Below are positions 63,263-64,000 of a DNA stretch of 64,000 nt, piece by piece. Each line of letters starts with the position of its first letter. Positions within the stretch are counted from its first letter, which is position 1. Below the pieces are notes generated by a model, which saw only the letters and a program-made list of their open reading frames with translations, did no database searches and had not been told where the DNA came from. Origin of the DNA: Mucilaginibacter sp. (GTDB lineage: Bacteria > Bacteroidota > Bacteroidia > Sphingobacteriales > Sphingobacteriaceae); the NCBI RefSeq assembly GCF_028288185.1, contig NZ_JAQBOF010000012.1, positions 62,001-126,000 of the forward strand, written 5' to 3'. The translations under genes and the position numbers were made by a program.

Positions 63263-64000
63263 TTACTGATACACCTCTTTCTTAGCCGATGCCAAAGTAT
63301 TCTTCAATAATCCAATAATAGTCATCAAACCAACGCCACCGGGTACGGGGGTTATCCATGATGCTTTTGGGGCCACGTTTTCAAAATCAACATCACCATA
63401 AAGCTTGAAGCCCGATTTGGTTACGGTTGATGTTTCGCGGTTCATGCCTACATCAATTACTACCACGCCATCTTTTACCATATCGGCAGTAATAAAATTC
63501 TTTTTGCCGATGGCTACAATAAGGATGTCTGCATCCAATGTAAACTTTTTGATATCTGGAGTGCGGCTATGACAAATGGTGACGGTACAGTTGCCCGGAG
63601 TGGCGTTACGTGCCATTAATATACTCATGGGCGAACCAACAATATTACTACGGCCTACAACTACGCAATGTTTGCCCACGGTGTCGATGCCGTATTCTTT
63701 CAACATCAACGTAATGCCATAAGGCGTTGCGGGAATAAATGATGGTAAATTGCGCTGCATACGGCCCAAATTAACCGGGTGGAAACCGTCAACATCCTTA
63801 CGGTAGTCTATCCGCTCGGTTACTTTCTCAGGGTCGATGTGTTTGGGCAGGGGAAGTTGAACGATGATGCCGTCAATATCAGCATCGGCATTCAATTCTT
63901 CTACTTTTTTAAGTAGCTCGGCTTCGGTAACGGTATCCTCATAACGTACCAGGCTTGATTTAAAGCCCACGTTCTCGCAGTTTTTTATCTTACTGGCAAC
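63263..64000 (-). CDS. folD: FolD, methylene-THF dehydrogenase/cyclohydrolase (5' end outside window)
   Basis: The C-terminal 246 residues or so of the bifunctional FolD, which interconverts 5,10-methylene-, methenyl- and 10-formyl-tetrahydrofolate with NADP. The visible part opens with [16 protein letters not shown], the region of the catalytic Lys (YVxxKxK), and continues through [24 protein letters not shown], the NADP-binding [13 protein letters not shown] and the terminal [11 protein letters not shown]. The frame is open at the window edge, so the real start lies beyond 64000; a GTG at 63970 is an internal codon, not the start. Confidence 0.95.
   Translation of the reverse strand, partial: VASKIKNCENVGFKSSLVRYEDTVTEAELLKKVEELNADADIDGIIVQLPLPKHIDPEKVTERIDYRKDVDGFHPVNLGRMQRNLPSFIPATPYGITLMLKEYGIDTVGKHCVVVGRSNIVGSPMSILMARNATPGNCTVTICHSRTPDIKKFTLDADILIVAIGKKNFITADMVKDGVVVIDVGMNRETSTVTKSGFKLYGDVDFENVAPKASWITPVPGGVGLMTIIGLLKNTLASAKKEVYQ

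Noticed and set aside
63263..63970. GTG 63970 as the folD start
   Set aside because: The frame continues through conserved FolD sequence to the window end, so the gene is simply cut off.

Overview
The window is chromosomal DNA from a member of the Bacteroidota, most likely family Sphingobacteriaceae and close to Mucilaginibacter or Pedobacter. Evidence: promoters of the TAnnTTTG (-7) type, few clear Shine-Dalgarno sites, many Bacteroidota-restricted families (DUF4296, DUF3667, DUF4199, BatA-type VWA proteins, a PorE-like OmpA/TPR/propeller protein, the LptD-like barrel, a metal-ligand-less dihydroorotase), a split electron-transfer flavoprotein and a biotin-dependent acyl-CoA carboxylase beta chain. 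The assignment is from protein character only; no 16S gene or database search was available. No tRNA, rRNA, CRISPR array, prophage or insertion sequence was recognised.

Layout. 1-5 kb: end of an unknown gene, htpG, a MntA/HepT-type toxin-antitoxin pair, an FMN reductase, trxB. 5-13 kb: a secreted hexosaminidase with a lipoprotein, then a BatA-like protein, dihydroorotase homologue, acidic protein and DUF4199 protein in one run. 13-20 kb (minus): rseP, dxr, a GH3-family enzyme, a membrane protein, two glycosyltransferases. 20-24 kb (minus): truncated thioredoxin, lysC, lipoprotein, GNAT, YggS. 23.6-34 kb: DUF4296 lipoprotein, mutS2, MlaD-like protein, amidase, LptD-like protein, cinA, a 2-oxoacid dehydrogenase E2. 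34-43 kb: two small unknown genes, an M16 peptidase pair, guaB, a LOG protein, acyl-CoA carboxylase, a small barrel protein. 43-54 kb: DUF3667, a nucleoside permease-like MFS, bifunctional nuclease, etfAB, TPR protein, chrA, dnaB, rlmB, two DUF proteins, a mannose-1-phosphate guanylyltransferase. 54-64 kb: recQ, a large MG2-type secreted protein, the PorE-like protein, queE, lipoprotein, Rieske protein, and the end of folD.

Most genes are housekeeping and envelope functions. The unusual content lies between the genes. Several unrelated families of short-word inverted repeats sit at gene ends, often touching or supplying stop codons. The most striking is a three-copy family (near 3.8, 26.6 and 38.1 kb) in which a fixed scaffold carries two words 10 nt apart, a 46-47 nt linker, two or three words 9-10 nt apart, and then an inverted word. 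The seven-base word differs between copies (TGATTCA, TGATCCA, TGTTTCA), and nearly all words within one core agree. A second family (TTTCGGAT type) begins within a few bases of stop codons at six gene ends. These elements are the best candidates here for something not yet described.
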